From Geothrix sp. SG200 (lineage in GTDB: Bacteria; Acidobacteriota; Holophagae; Holophagales; Holophagaceae), in NCBI RefSeq assembly GCF_022808935.1, contig NZ_JAKZFR010000001.1:1-64000 (forward strand): a DNA stretch of 64,000 bases, given 5' to 3'. The notes beneath the pieces are model-generated. The model saw only the letters and a program-made list of their open reading frames with translations, ran no database searches and was not told the DNA's origin. The position numbers and the translations under genes are program-made. Each line of letters starts with the position of its first letter. Position 1 is the first letter of the stretch. Shown here one piece after another: positions 62,491-64,000 of the stretch.

Positions 62491-64000
62491 CTACTTCTTT
62501 GAAAAGTCTCCCGCCTTCACGATGACGAGCTTTGCGGGGTCCAGGTGCTTGCGGAGGGCGGCGTTGACCTCGTCGAGTCTGAGGGCCTGGACCTTGGCCT
62601 CCAGCTCCGCCTGGAAGCGCACGGGACGGTCCAGGTAGAGGGAGGTGTTCAGCCAGCCGGCGATCGCGCGGTCGTCCTGCCGCTCGGTCTGCTCGCCCTG
62701 CAGCCAGGTCTTGCGGGCGAAGTCCAGCTCCTCCTGGGTGAAGCCGTCCTTCAGGGCCTTCTGCAGTTCCTCCTGGAAGGCCGCCTCCAGCTTCGCTGCG
62801 TTCTGGGGCGCGTAGATGGCGTAGGCCTGCCAGGAGGTCACGGGATCCTGGCTGCTGACGTTGGCGTAGGATCCGGCCCCGTAGCTGAAGCCCTCCTTCT
62901 GGCGGAGGCGATCACCGAGGCGGTTCTTCAGGGTACCGCCCCCGAGGATCTGGTTGGCCATGAGGAAGGCCGGGTAGTCGGGGTCCGTGTCCTTCATGGC
63001 CCAGCGCTCCACGGCCAGGAAGATGGCCATCTGCTTGTCAGGCGTCTCAAGGACCTTGGACTGGCCGGGGACCTCCTTCATCCGCGCGGGGATGCGCGCG
63101 TAGGCCGAGGCGGATTTCCAGGCGCCGAAGAGGTCGGTCACGAGGGCCTGGAGCTCCTTGGCGTCGAAGTCGCCCGAGGCGGCGAAGGTGGCGTGGTCCG
63201 CGCCGTAGAAGGCGGCGTGGAAGGCCTTGAGGTCCTCCACCTTGGCCGCCTTCAGGTCCTGGATCCGGGTCTCCAGGGACCGGTAGGCCGAGGGGTGGCC
63301 GGCGGGGTAGGCGTCCAGGGTCTGGCCCAGGAACTCCATGGCCTTGGCCTGGGGCTCCTGGCGCTGGGACTCGATGCCCGTGGTCTGCTGCTTCACGAGG
63401 GTGTCCAGCTCGGAGGCGGGGAAGGCGGGTTCGCGCAGCACCTCGGCCACGAGCTTCAGCGTGGCGGCCAGGTTCTCCCGAGGCACCTTGATTCGGGCAT
63501 TGGCGGACGTGGCACTGCCCGTGACCATCACCTCCGCCTTCAGCCGGTCGAAGGCGTCGGCAAGCTCCTGGCGCGAGTGCTTGAGGGTGCCGCGCATGAG
63601 CATGGCGCCCGTGAGGTCCGGCACGGCCTGCTTCTCCCGCAGCGTGGACTCCTGCCCGAATCGCAGGGTGAGCTGCACCGAGGCCATGCTGCCCTTGGTC
63701 TTCTTGGACAGCAGGGCGCCCTTCAGGCCGTTGGGAGCGGTGAAGCGCAGCGTGCGGCGGTCCACGTTCTCCGGGGTGGCGTCGAAGGCCTCACCCTGGG
63801 CGATGGTCTGCTTGCCGGTGTAGCCCTTCACATCCGCCGCGACGTCGGGCACGCCGGGAACCTCGGTGCGGTCCGGCTTCTCCGTGGGGAGGTACTCCCC
63901 GAGGGTGCGGTTGCTGGGCTTGAAGTAGGTCACCGCGGCCTTCTGGACCTGCTCGAGGGTGGCGGACAGCGTGCGGTCGCGATCCAGGAACCACTCCCGC
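62491..64000 (-). CDS. M16-family zinc metallopeptidase-like protein (partial, runs past the window)
   Basis: The frame is open to the window end, so the start is outside. The first visible part ends in AAVTYFKPSNRTLGEYLP, the typical close of an M16 N-terminal half. Then follows a second M16 unit (GLKGALLSKKTKGSMASVQLTL, FGQESTLREKQAVPDLTGAMLM). The zinc motif HxxEH is missing in this half (LMRGTLKHSRQ instead), as in the inactive half of two-domain M16 proteins such as pitrilysins. RLRQKEGFSYGAGSY is the conserved R/Y substrate segment. Probably periplasmic; active site expected beyond 64000. Confidence 0.88.
   Translation of the reverse strand, partial: REWFLDRDRTLSATLEQVQKAAVTYFKPSNRTLGEYLPTEKPDRTEVPGVPDVAADVKGYTGKQTIAQGEAFDATPENVDRRTLRFTAPNGLKGALLSKKTKGSMASVQLTLRFGQESTLREKQAVPDLTGAMLMRGTLKHSRQELADAFDRLKAEVMVTGSATSANARIKVPRENLAATLKLVAEVLREPAFPASELDTLVKQQTTGIESQRQEPQAKAMEFLGQTLDAYPAGHPSAYRSLETRIQDLKAAKVEDLKAFHAAFYGADHATFAASGDFDAKELQALVTDLFGAWKSASAYARIPARMKEVPGQSKVLETPDKQMAIFLAVERWAMKDTDPDYPAFLMANQILGGGTLKNRLGDRLRQKEGFSYGAGSYANVSSQDPVTSWQAYAIYAPQNAAKLEAAFQEELQKALKDGFTQEELDFARKTWLQGEQTERQDDRAIAGWLNTSLYLDRPVRFQAELEAKVQALRLDEVNAALRKHLDPAKLVIVKAGDFSKK

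Overview
ORGANISM. The window is GC-rich (roughly two thirds G+C) and its genes are short-spaced with many 1-4 bp stop/start overlaps. The combination of an alternative complex III (ACIII) operon joined to an A2-type caa3 oxidase, a dcw fragment, an ECF42 sigma/DGPF pair and a clpS-clpA-aat operon suggests a Gram-negative acidobacterium of the Holophaga/Geothrix type. This placement is inferred from gene content and protein style, not from a marker-gene comparison. Lnt, LolCD, the TonB-independent lipoprotein and FtsQAZ all point to an outer-membrane-bearing cell. LAYOUT. (1) 1-14 kb, minus strand: a respiratory operon actA - small ORF - actB - actC - actDE (fused) - actF - extra cytochrome c - sco - coxA - coxC - coxD-like - coxB - ctaB, with a promoter predicted about 260 nt upstream of actA. 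Quinol is oxidised by ACIII, electrons pass through cytochrome c domains to CuA/heme c of CoxB and then to oxygen; Sco and CtaB supply copper and heme O. (2) 14.3-17.8 kb: maf, GNAT, lnt and a TrmH-type methyltransferase, tightly overlapped. (3) 17.9-28.5 kb: DMT exporter, OPT transporter, the N-degron set clpS-clpA-aat, a phosphoesterase and a P-type ATPase. (4) 28.7-35 kb: ftsQ-ftsA-ftsZ and murB, split by an oppositely oriented ECF42 sigma/YCII-DGPF cassette. (5) 35-45 kb: TetR/SDR divergon, MBL hydrolase, MGMT, an A+T-richer lipoprotein with a possible caspase-like fold, ruvX, a dehydrogenase and a hybrid histidine kinase. (6) 45-52 kb: LolCD, HflX, a broken efflux-adaptor fragment, a pseudopilin, GMP reductase and 4-hydroxyphenylpyruvate dioxygenase. 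(7) 52-57 kb: rimP-nusA-infB with an attenuator-like hairpin in the leader. (8) 57.6-64 kb: folD, fabG-like, pterin dehydratase, a pseudouridine synthase with a ten-unit repeated tail, and a partial M16 peptidase. UNUSUAL THEMES. Three themes go beyond ordinary annotation. First, several genes have a TAnnnT-like -10 hexamer ending 5-7 nt before the start codon, best seen at tetR, which suggests frequent leaderless transcription. Second, 3' ends of genes are tandemly repeated together with their stop codons (ftsZ 4 x 23 bp; hpd about 80 bp, three copies), and a related GC-rich hairpin element occurs in tandem between folD and fabG and beside the hpd copies. Third, long perfect palindromes lie inside coding sequence (36 bp in actB; 23-bp stem in a small secreted protein), and a G22C22 tract lies near the window start. 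No CRISPR array, insertion sequence, prophage, rRNA or tRNA gene was recognised.
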